Assembly (NCBI RefSeq): GCF_003671935.1
Contig: NZ_CP032759.1
Location: 1 to 64,000, forward strand
Reading direction: 5' to 3'
Length of the DNA stretch: 64,000 nt
Source: Buchnera aphidicola (Rhopalosiphum maidis)
GTDB taxonomy: Bacteria; Pseudomonadota; Gammaproteobacteria; Enterobacterales; Enterobacteriaceae
Positions 19,226 through 29,775 of this stretch are shown here, piece after piece. Within the stretch, counting starts at the first letter, position 1. Each line of letters opens with the position of its first letter. The notes below the pieces were generated by a model that was given only the letters and a program-made list of their open reading frames with translations, was not told the origin of the DNA and searched no databases. Both the position numbers and the translations under genes were made by a program.

Positions 19226-20560
19226 TTGATTAAAAAAATTGTTACTCAATATAAAAAATTATTTTTAATAGCATATAGTGGAGGAGTAGATTCCACAGTT
19301 CTTTTGCATAAAATGTTAAAAATAAAAGAAAAAGATCCGCAAATTAAAATACGCGCTATCCATATTAACCATAATCTTCATTCATCTTCAAAAAAATGGG
19401 AAAAACACTGTACAGAAATCTGTCAAAAATACGATATACCGCTGATTATTAAAAAAATTCGTATTGTTTTAAAAGGAAACATTGAAGAAAAATTAAGAAT
19501 TAAACGATATAATACTATTTACAATAATTTACTTGATGATGAAATTTTACTTACTGGACATCATCTAAATGATCAGTGCGAAACATTAATTTTATCTTTA
19601 AAAAGAGGAAGCGGACCAACTGGGTTATCTGGAATGTCTTCTGAGAGTTTTTTGGGAAAAAAAAAAATAGTTCGTCCTTTTTTACAAAAAACTAAAAAAG
19701 AATTAGAAAAATGGGCTTATAAAAACAATTTAAAATGGATCGAAGATTTTAGTAATACTAACATTAGTTATGATCGCAATTTTGTACGTCATAAATTAAT
19801 TCCTATATTAGAACAAAGATGGCCTTTTTTTTTGAAAAATTGTTTTCGAACAACAGTTATATGTTGTGAAGAAACTAAATTAAAAAATATGTTTTTAAAA
19901 GAAAAAATCCAAAATTTTATTAATTTTAACGAATCGTTAAACATTAAAAATTTTAGAAATATGAAAAAAGAAATGTGTAAAGCACTTATTCGATATTGGA
20001 TATCTTTAAAAAATATAAAAATGCCATCATATAGAATAATTGAATGTATTTATAAAGAAATTGTATGCAGCAAAGAAGATGCTAATCCAAAAATAATTAT
20101 AAACAAAAACGAAGTTAGACGTTATAAAAAATCTCTTTATTTTATAAAAACGCAAAAATCTATCAAAGATACATTTCTATTCTGGCATGATACAAATAAA
20201 AAACTACTTCTTCCTAATAATTTAGGATACCTAACAAGAAATAATAAAGGTTTTACGATTCCTATCCCTAAAAAAAATGAATTAATTAACATTCGTTTTC
20301 AATTTGAAGGTAAAATTCTTATTTTAGGACGAGAAAAAAGAAGAAAAATTAAAAAAATATGGCAAGAATATAATATACCCCCTTGGTTTAGAAATCAAAT
20401 TCCACTTTTATTCTATAATGATTTTTTCATTAGCGCCATTGGTTTATTTGTTATTAAAGAAGAAAATTTTAATAAAGAAAAAAAAATCAAAGAAAATTGG
20501 AAAATATCTTGGATAAGTAAAGTAAAGTTAAATAATGAAAATTTTTTTGCTTTTTATTAA
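19226..20560 (+). CDS. tilS: tRNA(Ile)-lysidine synthetase
   Basis: Modifies C34 of tRNA-Ile(CAU) to lysidine so that it reads AUA, the commonest Ile codon in such an A+T-rich genome. It has 444 residues (E. coli 432). The PP-loop ATPase motif is SGGVDST at residues 18-24, followed by HINHNLH, GHHLNDQCETLILSLKRGSGPTG, SYDRNFVRHKLIP, and the C-terminal TilS domain ending in WISKVKL. The frame begins at TTG 19226; no ATG precedes the P-loop and the tRNA gene leaves no room upstream. It may be cotranscribed with tRNA-Val. Confidence 0.93.
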   Translation: MIKKIVTQYKKLFLIAYSGGVDSTVLLHKMLKIKEKDPQIKIRAIHINHNLHSSSKKWEKHCTEICQKYDIPLIIKKIRIVLKGNIEEKLRIKRYNTIYNNLLDDEILLTGHHLNDQCETLILSLKRGSGPTGLSGMSSESFLGKKKIVRPFLQKTKKELEKWAYKNNLKWIEDFSNTNISYDRNFVRHKLIPILEQRWPFFLKNCFRTTVICCEETKLKNMFLKEKIQNFINFNESLNIKNFRNMKKEMCKALIRYWISLKNIKMPSYRIIECIYKEIVCSKEDANPKIIINKNEVRRYKKSLYFIKTQKSIKDTFLFWHDTNKKLLLPNNLGYLTRNNKGFTIPIPKKNELINIRFQFEGKILILGREKRRKIKKIWQEYNIPPWFRNQIPLLFYNDFFISAIGLFVIKEENFNKEKKIKENWKISWISKVKLNNENFFAFY

Positions 20561-20593
20561 ATTTATTTAGTATTAATGATTAAACAAGATTAA

Positions 20594-20615
20594 ATCTCAT
20601 TTATGCAAATGAGAT
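20594..20615 (-). terminator. hairpin overlapping the metG stop codon
   Basis: Perfect 9-bp stem ATCTCATTT / AAATGAGAT with a 4-nt loop, spanning the last codons and stop of metG. On the minus strand it runs into TTTAATCTTGTTT. It lies between convergent tilS and metG and could serve metG transcription. Confidence 0.5.
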
Positions 20616-22234
20616 AATTGTAAAATTTTATCAGCATTAATTCTATTATATAATTGTTTAAATTGCTTTATTTTTTGAGAAAGAAGTGGTTTTTTAATAC
20701 CTTCCCAAGTAAGATCTGACATTAAAAAAAATTCTGTTTTTTTTGCTAAATCTGGTATTATTGGTTTTAAAAAAATCATAACTAATCTAAACAAATTAAC
20801 ACCCATAGTACAAATTCCATGTAATTTATCAAAATTATCTTCTTTTATTTTCCAGGGTTTTCTTTCATTTATGTATTGATTTGCTAAATCTAATAATTTT
20901 GTACATTCTCGAATTACAGCGCTAAACTGGCGATTTTCAAAAAAATTTTCAATTTTTTTACTAATATCAATACAACTTTGATATAAATAGAAATCTTCTA
21001 ACGAATCAGATAAATACCCATCAAAATATTTATGAATGAAACTAGCACTCCTTGAAGCTAAATTAACTAATTTATTTACAATATCACTATTAATTTTTTG
21101 AATAAAATTTTCTAAATTCATTTCAATATCGTTAATATTATTAGTTAATTTACTTGCATAATAATACCTTAAACTATCTGAATCAAAACATTGAATCCAA
21201 TCTGATGCTGTAATTAAAAAACCGCGTGATTTTGATAATTTCAATCCATTTATAGTAAGATGACCATGAACAAAAATACCATTAGGTTTTCGATACGAAG
21301 AAGCTTCTAATATTGCAGGCCAAAATAATGTATGAAAATAAATAATATCTTTTCCAATAAAATGATATAATTCACATTTTGATTGTTTATCCCAAAATTC
21401 ATTAAAATCTATTTTTTTATTTTTATTGCAAAGATTTTTAAACGCACTGATATAACCAATTGGAGCATCTAACCAAACATAAAAATATTTGTCAGAAAAG
21501 TTTGGAATTTTAAACCCAAAATATGGAGCATCTCGCGAAATTCCCCATTCTTTTAAACCGGATTGCAACCATTCTTCTGTTTTTTTAACAACAGATTTTT
21601 CTAGAATACCAGAATATATCCAGGTATTTAACATATTGGCAAAAGCTGGTAAATTAAAATATAAATGCGTTGTTTTTTTTAAAATAGGAACACTATTTGA
21701 AATAGCAGAAATAGGACTAACTAAATCTGTAGGTTCATAAATTGAACTACATATTTCACAATTATCTCCATTTTGATTTTTCGCTGAACAGAAGGGACAT
21801 GTACCTTTTATAAATCTATCTGGAAGAAACATTTTTTTTGTCTTATCGTAAAATTGAAAAATATTTTTTTGATTGATAAGTTTTTGATCAATTAAAGATA
21901 AAAATATTTTTCTTAATAAGAATAAATTTTCTATGCAATGTGTACTATGATAGTTATCATGAGAAATATTAAAATTTGAAAAATCTACTATATGTTCTTC
22001 TTTAATCTTTTTGATTAATTTTGTAGGTTTAATTCCTAATTTTTCAGACTTTAACATGATAGCTGTACCATGTGCATCATCAGAAGAAATAAACCAAACT
22101 TGATTATTTCTCATTCTTTGATAACGAACCCAAATGTCTGCTTGAATATGTTCAAGCATATGACCTATGTGAATAGGTCCATTAGCATATGGCAATGCAC
22201 AGGTGACTAAAATTTTTCTAGATTTATTAGACAT
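20597..22234 (-). CDS. metG: methionyl-tRNA synthetase
   Basis: Class I synthetase charging initiator and elongator tRNA-Met. The N-terminus has ALPYANGPIHIGHMLEHIQAD (HIGH). The zinc knuckle is CPFCSAKNQNGDNCEICSS, followed by YFYVWLDAPIGYI and the KMSKS loop LKLSKSRGF. At 545 residues it lacks the roughly 130-residue C-terminal EMAP/tRNA-binding and dimerisation domain of E. coli MetG (677), ending after the anticodon-binding helical domain. It is probably an active monomer. Confidence 0.96.
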   Translation of the reverse strand: MSNKSRKILVTCALPYANGPIHIGHMLEHIQADIWVRYQRMRNNQVWFISSDDAHGTAIMLKSEKLGIKPTKLIKKIKEEHIVDFSNFNISHDNYHSTHCIENLFLLRKIFLSLIDQKLINQKNIFQFYDKTKKMFLPDRFIKGTCPFCSAKNQNGDNCEICSSIYEPTDLVSPISAISNSVPILKKTTHLYFNLPAFANMLNTWIYSGILEKSVVKKTEEWLQSGLKEWGISRDAPYFGFKIPNFSDKYFYVWLDAPIGYISAFKNLCNKNKKIDFNEFWDKQSKCELYHFIGKDIIYFHTLFWPAILEASSYRKPNGIFVHGHLTINGLKLSKSRGFLITASDWIQCFDSDSLRYYYASKLTNNINDIEMNLENFIQKINSDIVNKLVNLASRSASFIHKYFDGYLSDSLEDFYLYQSCIDISKKIENFFENRQFSAVIRECTKLLDLANQYINERKPWKIKEDNFDKLHGICTMGVNLFRLVMIFLKPIIPDLAKKTEFFLMSDLTWEGIKKPLLSQKIKQFKQLYNRINADKILQLSHLHK

Positions 22235-22327
22235 AATTTTATATTATTTAAATAATTAATATCATATACAAAATATGATTAATCGTAAACTACTCATTTT
22301 TAAAATTACTATTTATATTAAAAATCT

Positions 22328-22909
22328 TTATTCTTTATAAATTCGGCTAGGTACCACTCCGTTTTGAATTTTATATTTAGATTCATTACGAGAATTATAA
22401 GGTCGTACAACTGATTTTGAAAGTAATTCGAAACTTAGTGCGGCAATTTTTATTCCAGGAGTTAATACCAAAGTTAATTTTCCTGCATTAAAAAACTCTA
22501 AAACAATATTACCATTCCAACCAGGATCAATTCGATGAGATGTAACATGAATCATAAGACCAAGTCGAGCTAAAGAAGAACGTCCATCTAACCAACCAAC
22601 TAAATTGTTTGGTAAGGTAATATTTTCTAAAGTCGAAAATAAAGCTAAAGATCCTGGATTTAAAAAAAACGGTTTTTCTTTAGAAAAAGTAGTTTCGCAA
22701 CTCATAATTTTAGATAAATCTAAAGCTGTTTTTTCTTGTGAACTACTTAGATCAATACAAGAAGTGGTATGATCATAAAAAAAACGAAATTTATTACCAA
22801 GATGTATATCAACGGTAATACCATTAATTAATTCTTTTTTAGGATATGGTGTAATAATTAATTTTTTTTTACTTAGCCATTTTTCAATATCTGTATCACA
22901 TAAACGCAT
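22328..22909 (-). CDS. dcd: dCTP deaminase
   Basis: Deaminates dCTP to dUTP, feeding dTMP synthesis. The start at ATG 22909 ([16 protein letters not shown]) matches the family; the frame runs open 20 codons further upstream without homology. It has 193 residues (E. coli 193). Conserved blocks are [40 protein letters not shown] (nucleotide site, catalytic Glu in VLEFFNAGK) and AVRPYN-type end VVRPYNSR. Confidence 0.96.
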   Translation of the reverse strand: MRLCDTDIEKWLSKKKLIITPYPKKELINGITVDIHLGNKFRFFYDHTTSCIDLSSSQEKTALDLSKIMSCETTFSKEKPFFLNPGSLALFSTLENITLPNNLVGWLDGRSSLARLGLMIHVTSHRIDPGWNGNIVLEFFNAGKLTLVLTPGIKIAALSFELLSKSVVRPYNSRNESKYKIQNGVVPSRIYKE

Positions 22910-22985
22910 TTTTTTTCCTATAATTAATTCGTATATACCATAAAAATAAGACATATTGTAAAATATCAAAAATAATTTTTTTATT

Positions 22986-23022
22986 AATAGCAGAGAGATA
23001 TATTTTATTATCTTCTGCTATT
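22986..23022 (-). terminator. hairpin downstream of gnd
   Basis: Stem of 9 bp AATAGCAGA / TCTGCTATT, continued by AGATA / TATCT after a one-base bulge, 52 nt past the gnd stop. On the minus strand it is followed by an A/T-rich tail rather than a clean T run, so termination efficiency is uncertain. Confidence 0.55.
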
Positions 23023-23074
23023 TTATAATAAAAAAAACTAAAAAATAGTTTTATGATTAATTTTAATTGAATAA

Positions 23075-24496
23075 TTAAAGCTCTTTTTTAGTTAACCAAT
23101 TTGTATGAAAATATCCTTTTTTATCAGTTCTTTTATAAGTATGTGCTCCAAAATAATCTCTTTGAGCTTGAATTAGATTAGCAGATGAAGATACTGTGCG
23201 ATAATTATCATAATATGTTATAGCTGATGAAAAAGTAGGAACAGGAATACCATATTTTATTGCATATGAAGTAACGTGACGTAAAGATTGTTCATATTTG
23301 TTAGATATTTCTGAAAAATAAGGTGTCAATAACAAGTTAGTTACATTATTATTTTTAAATGCATCAGTTATTCTTTCTAAAAAACTAGCTCGAATAATGC
23401 AACCAGATCTAAAAATTTTAGCAATTTCACCATATTTTAAATCCCAAGAATACTTTTCTGAAGCTTTTTTTAATTGAGAAAAACCCTGTGCATAAGAAAT
23501 TATTTTTCCTAAATATAAAGCTTTTCGCACTTCTTCAATAAAAATTTTTTTATTCTGAAAAGGTATACATTTTAAAATTGGACCTTTTAATATTTTTGAG
23601 GCAATAAGACGTTGATCTTTAAGAGACGATAAATATCTTGCAAAAACAGATTCTGTAATAAGAGAAAGCGGTTCGCGAAGCTCCAAGGCATCTTTACTAA
23701 TCCATTTACCCGTACCTTTATCTTCTGCTTCGTCCAATATAGAATCTATCAAATAATTAATACTATTTTCTTCTTTTTGAAGAAAAATATTTTTTGTTAT
23801 TTCGATTAAATAACTATTTAACTCACCTTTATTCCATTGAGAGAATGTATCAGATAATTCATCATTATTCATATTTAATGCATTTTTTAATATAAAATAC
23901 GATTCTGCTATTAATTGCATATCACCATATTCAATGCCATTGTGAATCATTTTAACATAATGACCAGCACCATTAGGACCAATATAACTAACACATGGTT
24001 CATCTTTAAATTTTGCAGATATTTTCTTTAATATAGGTGATACAAGACTATATGCTTCTTTTGATCCACCAGGCATAATAGATGGACCATTTAACGCTCC
24101 TAATTCTCCTCCAGATACACCCATTCCAATAAAATTAATACCAGATTTTAGTAAATCATTATTTCTTCTAATGGTATCTTTATAAAAAGTGTTTCCACCA
24201 TCAATTAATATATCTCCCTTATCTAAATAAGGAATAATAGATTGAATAGTTTCATCTGTAGGTTGTCCTGATTTTACCATTAGTAGAATACATCTAGGTT
24301 TTTTTAATGAATTTACAAAATCTTTAATAGAAAAATATGGAAAAAGTTTTTTTTCTTTATTATTGTTGATAATTTCTTCTGTTACAGATTTAGTTCTATT
24401 AAAAATAGATACTGTGTACTTCTTACTTTCAATGTTTAATGCTAAATTTCTTCCCATTACTGCCATTCCTATGACACCAATTTGTTGCTGTAACAT
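23075..24496 (-). CDS. gnd: 6-phosphogluconate dehydrogenase, decarboxylating
   Basis: Oxidises 6-phosphogluconate to ribulose-5-P with NADPH production. The start is ATG 24496 ([20 protein letters not shown]), preceded by GGAG; an in-frame TTG six codons upstream is not needed. It has 473 residues (E. coli 468). NADP fold [13 protein letters not shown], substrate and catalytic region [19 protein letters not shown] and [19 protein letters not shown], and C-terminal [17 protein letters not shown] are all intact. It supplies NADPH and pentose phosphate next to the his operon, as in enterics. Confidence 0.97.
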   Translation of the reverse strand: MLQQQIGVIGMAVMGRNLALNIESKKYTVSIFNRTKSVTEEIINNNKEKKLFPYFSIKDFVNSLKKPRCILLMVKSGQPTDETIQSIIPYLDKGDILIDGGNTFYKDTIRRNNDLLKSGINFIGMGVSGGELGALNGPSIMPGGSKEAYSLVSPILKKISAKFKDEPCVSYIGPNGAGHYVKMIHNGIEYGDMQLIAESYFILKNALNMNNDELSDTFSQWNKGELNSYLIEITKNIFLQKEENSINYLIDSILDEAEDKGTGKWISKDALELREPLSLITESVFARYLSSLKDQRLIASKILKGPILKCIPFQNKKIFIEEVRKALYLGKIISYAQGFSQLKKASEKYSWDLKYGEIAKIFRSGCIIRASFLERITDAFKNNNVTNLLLTPYFSEISNKYEQSLRHVTSYAIKYGIPVPTFSSAITYYDNYRTVSSSANLIQAQRDYFGAHTYKRTDKKGYFHTNWLTKKEL

Positions 24497-24901
24497 TTTT
24501 TTCTCCAATTTCAAATCCTATAATTTAAAAAAATGTTTTTAAATTTTATTATTTTAAATTCTATGTTCTTACACAATAAATGATATTACAATTATTTTCA
24601 ATTTATCATTTTTTCAAAAAAAATATTTTTATAAAAACACAAAATTCGTTTGAAATTATTAATAATAAAATTATTTCTTTTCTATCAAAGATATTTTCTA
24701 GATAATTTTTTTATTTTTTAAAAAGAAGAATTCATCGATATATAGGTATATATATACGTTTAGTTCTATTGAATTTTTTTTGAAATTGAAATATTATGCG
24801 TGTAAGTTGAATATTATTTTAATAATAATTTTAAAAAACAAAAACTAATGATTTATCGAAATATTTTTTTTAATTTATAATTAAAATCTTATATTATAAA
24901 T
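24497..24901. other. spacer between gnd and hisI
   Basis: About 400 bp of very A+T-rich DNA with no supportable ORF. It contains TA-alternating stretches near 24740-24760. It probably holds the gnd promoter and the his operon 3' end; I see no clear terminator hairpin for hisI. Confidence 0.5.
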
Positions 24902-25525
24902 TTATAATTTTTCTATTCTTCTTTTTTTTAAATTCTCAATAATTAAATTAAAATTTAAATTCTGATCGTGTAATAAAACAATTAAGTGATAAATTAAATC
25001 TGAAGATTCATTTATAAGTTCATTTTCATCGTTATTCATTGCTGCTAATATCGTTTCTATAGCTTCTTCACCAACTTTTTGAGCTATACGCTTTGTACCA
25101 GATTTATATAGACGAGAAGTATATGAACTATCTTCATTAAAATTTTTTTTATCTTCTATAATTTCTTCTAATTTAGAAAGAAAATTGAATTCTTTTTCTT
25201 TTAAAGAAAAACAACTTTTTCTATTTAAATGACATGTTTTTCCAACCGGTTCAACTGTAATTAACAAGGCGTCATAATCACAATCTGTAACGATATCGAT
25301 AACTTTTAATAAGTTACCTGATTCTTCTCCTTTAGTCCATAAGCGATTTTTAGTACGAGAATAAAAAGTAACAAAACCTTCTTTTTGAGTTTTTAAAAAA
25401 GCTTCTTTATTCATATATCCATGCATTAAAACTAAATTAGACGAATAGTCTTGTATTATTGTCGGAATCATACTATTTACTTTTGTCCAATTAAGATTTA
25501 ATAAATCTTCTTTTTTGCTTAACAT
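24902..25525 (-). CDS. hisI: bifunctional phosphoribosyl-AMP cyclohydrolase / phosphoribosyl-ATP pyrophosphatase
   Basis: Steps 2 and 3 of histidine synthesis in one protein of 207 residues (E. coli HisIE 203). The N-terminal cyclohydrolase has [50 protein letters not shown] (zinc ligands). The C-terminal pyrophosphatase has [24 protein letters not shown] and [10 protein letters not shown]. It overlaps the end of hisF by 7 nt. Last gene of the his operon. Confidence 0.96.
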   Translation of the reverse strand: MLSKKEDLLNLNWTKVNSMIPTIIQDYSSNLVLMHGYMNKEAFLKTQKEGFVTFYSRTKNRLWTKGEESGNLLKVIDIVTDCDYDALLITVEPVGKTCHLNRKSCFSLKEKEFNFLSKLEEIIEDKKNFNEDSSYTSRLYKSGTKRIAQKVGEEAIETILAAMNNDENELINESSDLIYHLIVLLHDQNLNFNLIIENLKKRRIEKL

Positions 25526-26295
25526 ATTCTAATTTCCAGACCTTTTTTAATTAAAAAATATTTCAAATCTTTTATATTAACTATTTTTTTATGAAAAACT
25601 GAAGCAGCCAAAACGCCGTCTACATTAGCGTAATACAATGCTTTATAAAAATGCTCTGCACATCCTGCTCCTCCTGATGCAATCAAAGGTACTTTGCATC
25701 TTTTTCTTATTTCGTTTAACTGTGATAAATCATATCCATTTTGCAACCCATCTTGATTCATCATATTTAAAACTATTTCTCCGGCGCCTTTTTTTTGCAC
25801 TTGTTCAACCCAATCTATAGTTTCCCAATTAGTTTGATAAGTACGAGTAATATCACCTGTATATTGATGAACCATATATTTTTTTTTATTTTTGTCAAAC
25901 CAAGAATCAATGCCTACTACCATGCATTGTACGCCAAAACGATTGGCAATTTTAGTTATTAAATGAGGATCTATTAATGCAGCAGAATTAATTGATATTT
26001 TATCCGCACCAAAAGATAGAACATTTTTTGCATCTTCTATACTTTTAATACCTCCAGCTACACAAAATGGAATATTAATAACTTTTGCTACTTTCTCTAT
26101 CCAACTTCTATCGACTAACTTGTTCTTAGTAGAAGCAGTTATATCATAAAATACTAGTTCATCTATACCTTCTTTTGTATATCGTTTAGATAAAGATATT
26201 ATATCACCTACAATCTCATGATTTTTAAATTGAACACCTTTTACTACAACTCCGTTATCAACATCTAAGCATGCAATTATTCGTTTTGCCAGCAT
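25519..26295 (-). CDS. hisF: imidazole glycerol phosphate synthase cyclase subunit
   Basis: With HisH it converts PRFAR plus ammonia to imidazole glycerol phosphate and AICAR. A 258-residue (beta/alpha)8 barrel, [20 protein letters not shown]; catalytic Asp residues lie in CLDVDNG and in VGIDSW, with the phosphate sites CVAGGIKS and IASGGAGC. It overlaps hisA by 19 nt and hisI by 7 nt. Confidence 0.97.
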   Translation of the reverse strand: MLAKRIIACLDVDNGVVVKGVQFKNHEIVGDIISLSKRYTKEGIDELVFYDITASTKNKLVDRSWIEKVAKVINIPFCVAGGIKSIEDAKNVLSFGADKISINSAALIDPHLITKIANRFGVQCMVVGIDSWFDKNKKKYMVHQYTGDITRTYQTNWETIDWVEQVQKKGAGEIVLNMMNQDGLQNGYDLSQLNEIRKRCKVPLIASGGAGCAEHFYKALYYANVDGVLAASVFHKKIVNIKDLKYFLIKKGLEIRIC

Positions 26296-27011
26296 TTTAA
26301 TGCCTCTTGTATTGTAAACTTATTTTCTAATAAACTACGACCAACAATAGCACTACTCACACCAGATTTCTTTAAAGATATAATATCTTTTAATGTTGCA
26401 ATACCTCCTGATGCTTGGAATTGTATGTGTTTAAACTTTTTAACTATCTCTGTATATAATACAATGTTAGGTCCAGATAGCGTTCCATCTCTAGATATGT
26501 CAGTACATAATACATGTTTTAAACCTATTGGTGAAAAATACTCAATAATTTCTTCTAAAGTTGTATTTGTTTTCTTTTGCCAACCATTTATTGCTATCTC
26601 TTTATTATTATTTCTAATCATAACATCTAATGCTAAAACAATAGTATTTGAACCATATATTCTTAACCATTTTTTTACTTCTGCTTTGTTTTTGATTACA
26701 GAAGAACCAATCACAACTTGTTTAACTCCTAAATTAAGAAACATATTAATATTTTCTTCACTTCTTATTCCGCCACCTATTTGTATAGAAATATTAGTAT
26801 AAGAAATAAGATCTTTAAAAACTTTTACTTGCCTTTCTTTAAAATTTTTCGCACCATCTAAATCTACTAGATGAATTTTTTTCACACCTTGAATTTCATA
26901 ATCTTTGAAACGTTTGTATAAATTTATATCGTATTCTCTTTGATTAGAATAATTTCCTTGATACAAGCGAACTATTTTCCCATTAATAAAATCAAATGCT
27001 GGAATAATCAT
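26277..27011 (-). CDS. hisA: ProFAR isomerase
   Basis: Amadori isomerisation of ProFAR to PRFAR. A 244-residue barrel (E. coli 245) beginning [19 protein letters not shown], with [38 protein letters not shown] (catalytic Asp) and [12 protein letters not shown]. Intact. It lies 6 nt after hisH and overlaps hisF. Confidence 0.97.
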   Translation of the reverse strand: MIIPAFDFINGKIVRLYQGNYSNQREYDINLYKRFKDYEIQGVKKIHLVDLDGAKNFKERQVKVFKDLISYTNISIQIGGGIRSEENINMFLNLGVKQVVIGSSVIKNKAEVKKWLRIYGSNTIVLALDVMIRNNNKEIAINGWQKKTNTTLEEIIEYFSPIGLKHVLCTDISRDGTLSGPNIVLYTEIVKKFKHIQFQASGGIATLKDIISLKKSGVSSAIVGRSLLENKFTIQEALKCWQNE

Positions 27012-27017
27012 AGAATT

Positions 27018-27611
27018 TTACATCTCTAAAAAGTTTTTTAATAATTGAGATCCCGCATGACCAGATTTTTCCGGATGAAATTGCACTCCAAAAAAATTAT
27101 TTTTTTGCATTACAGAACTAAAAGATATGCCATATGTAGTTGTTGCTAAAGTATATTTATTCAATGGTATAATGTAACTATGAACAAAATAAAATCTTTC
27201 TTTTTTATCAATATTTTTGAATAATGGATGTGAATTGTCAAAAACAATATAATTCCAACCCATATGAGGTAACGGTAAATTACTGCTTTTTAAAAGACAA
27301 GTAAAACAGTCATCAAAAATTCCGATAGTCTTCACTCCTTGACATTCTTCACTAAATTGAGAAAAAATTTGCATTCCGAGACAAATTCCTAGAATCGGTT
27401 GAGTTAACGTTTTTAACGTATTAATTAAATTTTTTTCATTTAATTTTTTCATAGCAGCTGAAGCTGTTCCTACACCTGGTAAAAAAATTTTTTTAGACTT
27501 TAATATTATAGAAGGATCAGAAGTTACTATAGAAGTATAACCTAATTTTTTAATTGCAACTTGAATTGAGGTTAAATTAGCGCAACCAGTATTTAATATA
27601 GCAATATTCAC
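27018..27611 (-). CDS. hisH: imidazole glycerol phosphate synthase glutaminase subunit
   Basis: Class I glutamine amidotransferase supplying ammonia to HisF. It has 197 residues (E. coli 196). [18 protein letters not shown] lies at the N-terminus, the nucleophile in [13 protein letters not shown], and the catalytic His-Glu pair in [21 protein letters not shown]. It touches hisB by one base. Confidence 0.97.
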   Translation of the reverse strand: MNIAILNTGCANLTSIQVAIKKLGYTSIVTSDPSIILKSKKIFLPGVGTASAAMKKLNEKNLINTLKTLTQPILGICLGMQIFSQFSEECQGVKTIGIFDDCFTCLLKSSNLPLPHMGWNYIVFDNSHPLFKNIDKKERFYFVHSYIIPLNKYTLATTTYGISFSSVMQKNNFFGVQFHPEKSGHAGSQLLKNFLEM

Positions 27612-28678
27612 TATAAAATCCCTTTAGATGTTGGTAATATATTACCTTCTATTTTAACTGCCTTACGTAGTGCACGTCCAAAAGCTTTAAATAAACTTTC
27701 AACACAATGATGATCATTTTTTCCTTTAACATCTAAGTGTAAAGTAATTCTCATAGAATAACAAAGAGAATAAAAAAAATGTTCAATCATATCAGTATTA
27801 AGATCACCAACCATTTTATGTTGAAATTTGGCATTAAAAGATAAATATGGACGATTTGATAAATCTATGATGCACTTTGATTGGCTTTCATCCATAGGTA
27901 AAACAAAACCATATCTAGATAAACCATTTTTATGGTTCAATGTTTTAGATAATGCTTCTCCTAAAACAATTCCAATATCTTCTATAGTATGATGATCATC
28001 AATTTTCAGGTCTCCTTTTGCTAATATATGCATAGAAATTCCGCTATGAATTGATAATTGATCTAACATATGATCAAAAAAATTAATACCAGTTTTAATA
28101 CAACTATGATGATCTAAATCTAACCATAACTTTACATGTACATAAGTTTCTTTTGTTTTTCGAATTACTTCTCCGTATCTATCTCTTTTTATGATTTCTT
28201 TTGTAATATCTATCCAATTAAAATCTTTTTCTTTGTACTGTATACCTGGTAACTGTATATTTTTAGCTAATTCCATATCTGTTTCTCGATCACCAATTAC
28301 ATAACTGCGTTTTCTATCTATTTTATTTTCTTTTAACCAAGGTTTTAATAATTTAACTTGAGGTTTACGGCAATCACAATGATCATCTAAAAAATGTGGA
28401 CAAATTAAAATATCTTCAAATATTATCCCTTCTGAACGAAAAATATTTAACATAAAAAAATGAGGAATGTTGAAATTTTCCCAAGGAAACGACTCACTAC
28501 CAAGACCATCTTGATTTGTAATCATAACAAATTTATAACCAAAATTCATTAATTGACTCAATGAAGAAATAACATAATTTTTAAATGCAAGCTTTTTAAT
28601 TGCATCTACTTGAAAATCATTAGATGGTTCATGAATTAACGTACCATCTCGGTCAATAAATAATATTTTTTGTTTCAT
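27611..28678 (-). CDS. hisB: bifunctional histidinol-phosphatase / imidazoleglycerol-phosphate dehydratase
   Basis: A fusion enzyme of 355 residues (E. coli 355). The N-terminal HAD phosphatase has [22 protein letters not shown] and the zinc site [14 protein letters not shown]. The C-terminal dehydratase has [38 protein letters not shown], and [17 protein letters not shown]. The start is ATG 28678 with GAGGTG upstream; a GTG three codons earlier overlaps that site and is unlikely. Confidence 0.97.
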   Translation of the reverse strand: MKQKILFIDRDGTLIHEPSNDFQVDAIKKLAFKNYVISSLSQLMNFGYKFVMITNQDGLGSESFPWENFNIPHFFMLNIFRSEGIIFEDILICPHFLDDHCDCRKPQVKLLKPWLKENKIDRKRSYVIGDRETDMELAKNIQLPGIQYKEKDFNWIDITKEIIKRDRYGEVIRKTKETYVHVKLWLDLDHHSCIKTGINFFDHMLDQLSIHSGISMHILAKGDLKIDDHHTIEDIGIVLGEALSKTLNHKNGLSRYGFVLPMDESQSKCIIDLSNRPYLSFNAKFQHKMVGDLNTDMIEHFFYSLCYSMRITLHLDVKGKNDHHCVESLFKAFGRALRKAVKIEGNILPTSKGIL

Positions 28679-28701
28679 CAATAGCACCTCATTGAAAAAA
28701 A

Positions 28702-29775
28702 TTATATTTTAGACAAATTTTTTAATTCTTTAACTAAATGAACACATTCCAAATTCGATCCTATTGATATTCTTAAGCAATTTTTTAAATTATTTTTGTG
28801 ATTTTGATTTCTTAAAATTATACCTTTTTCCCACAAATTCTGAAATATTTTTTCAAACATGTAAAATTCTACTAAAATATAATTAGCATGACTATCAAAA
28901 ATTTTTTTTACATAAGAGTTTTTCTTCAATTCGTTAACTAACCAAACACGATTCATATTTAATTGTAAAACTCTATTTTTCATGTTTTCAAGCGCTTTCT
29001 TTTCTAAAGATTGCATTGCTATATCAGTGACAAGTGTAGATATTGGATAAGGACTAATAACTTTATTTAAAACATTAATCACTTCTTCTTGTGCTAATGT
29101 AAAACCACATCTTATTCCTGCTAATGCGAATGCTTTCGATAAGGTTCTCAAAAGAATTAAATTCGGAAATTTTTTTAAATAGTTTACCATACTATTTTTC
29201 GGAGAAAATTCAATATAAGCTTCATCTATTACTACAAAAGATCGACCTAATGTGATTTTTAACAAATCTTTTAAATCTTTTTTAGAAATAATGTTTCCAG
29301 TAGGATTGTTAGGATTGCAAATATATATTAATTTAACTCTATCAAGATTTGAGTTAATGTTTAATAAATCTATTTGCCAAGTATTTTTTAAAGTAGGAAT
29401 TTCTTTTATTTCAATATTTGCAATTTTTGCATTTATAGCATACATATCGTAAGTTGGAGGGCAATAAATTATCGCATCTTCTCCAGGTTCACAAAAAGCT
29501 TTAATCAAAAGTTCAATACCTTCGTCTGCTCCTCTAGTAACTAAAATTTGACTATCTAATACACCAGCGTAATCAGCATATGAAGATATTAAATGATTAG
29601 GTTGACATTCTGGATAACGATTAAAGTATTCTATTCTTGCTTTAAACGGAACAGATATAGGAGATTCATTTGCATTTAACCATGTATCACCTTGACCTCC
29701 AATTCGTCTAGCCGATTGATAGGGATGTAATTTTTGTATATTTTTTCGAACTAACTTAGTTATATCAGCCGTCAT
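28702..29775 (-). CDS. hisC: histidinol-phosphate aminotransferase
   Basis: PLP-dependent conversion of imidazole-acetol phosphate to histidinol phosphate. It has 357 residues (E. coli 356), with YQSARRIGGQGDTWLNANE, CNPNNPTGNIISK, FVVIDEAYIEF and the PLP-lysine in LRTLSKAFALAGIRCGF. Overlaps hisD by 4 nt. Confidence 0.97.
   Translation of the reverse strand: MTADITKLVRKNIQKLHPYQSARRIGGQGDTWLNANESPISVPFKARIEYFNRYPECQPNHLISSYADYAGVLDSQILVTRGADEGIELLIKAFCEPGEDAIIYCPPTYDMYAINAKIANIEIKEIPTLKNTWQIDLLNINSNLDRVKLIYICNPNNPTGNIISKKDLKDLLKITLGRSFVVIDEAYIEFSPKNSMVNYLKKFPNLILLRTLSKAFALAGIRCGFTLAQEEVINVLNKVISPYPISTLVTDIAMQSLEKKALENMKNRVLQLNMNRVWLVNELKKNSYVKKIFDSHANYILVEFYMFEKIFQNLWEKGIILRNQNHKNNLKNCLRISIGSNLECVHLVKELKNLSKI

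Noticed and set aside
24740..24770. TA-alternating stretch in the gnd-hisI spacer as an origin-like or regulatory repeat
   Set aside because: Short, without DnaA-box-like words or neighbouring replication genes; explained by base composition.
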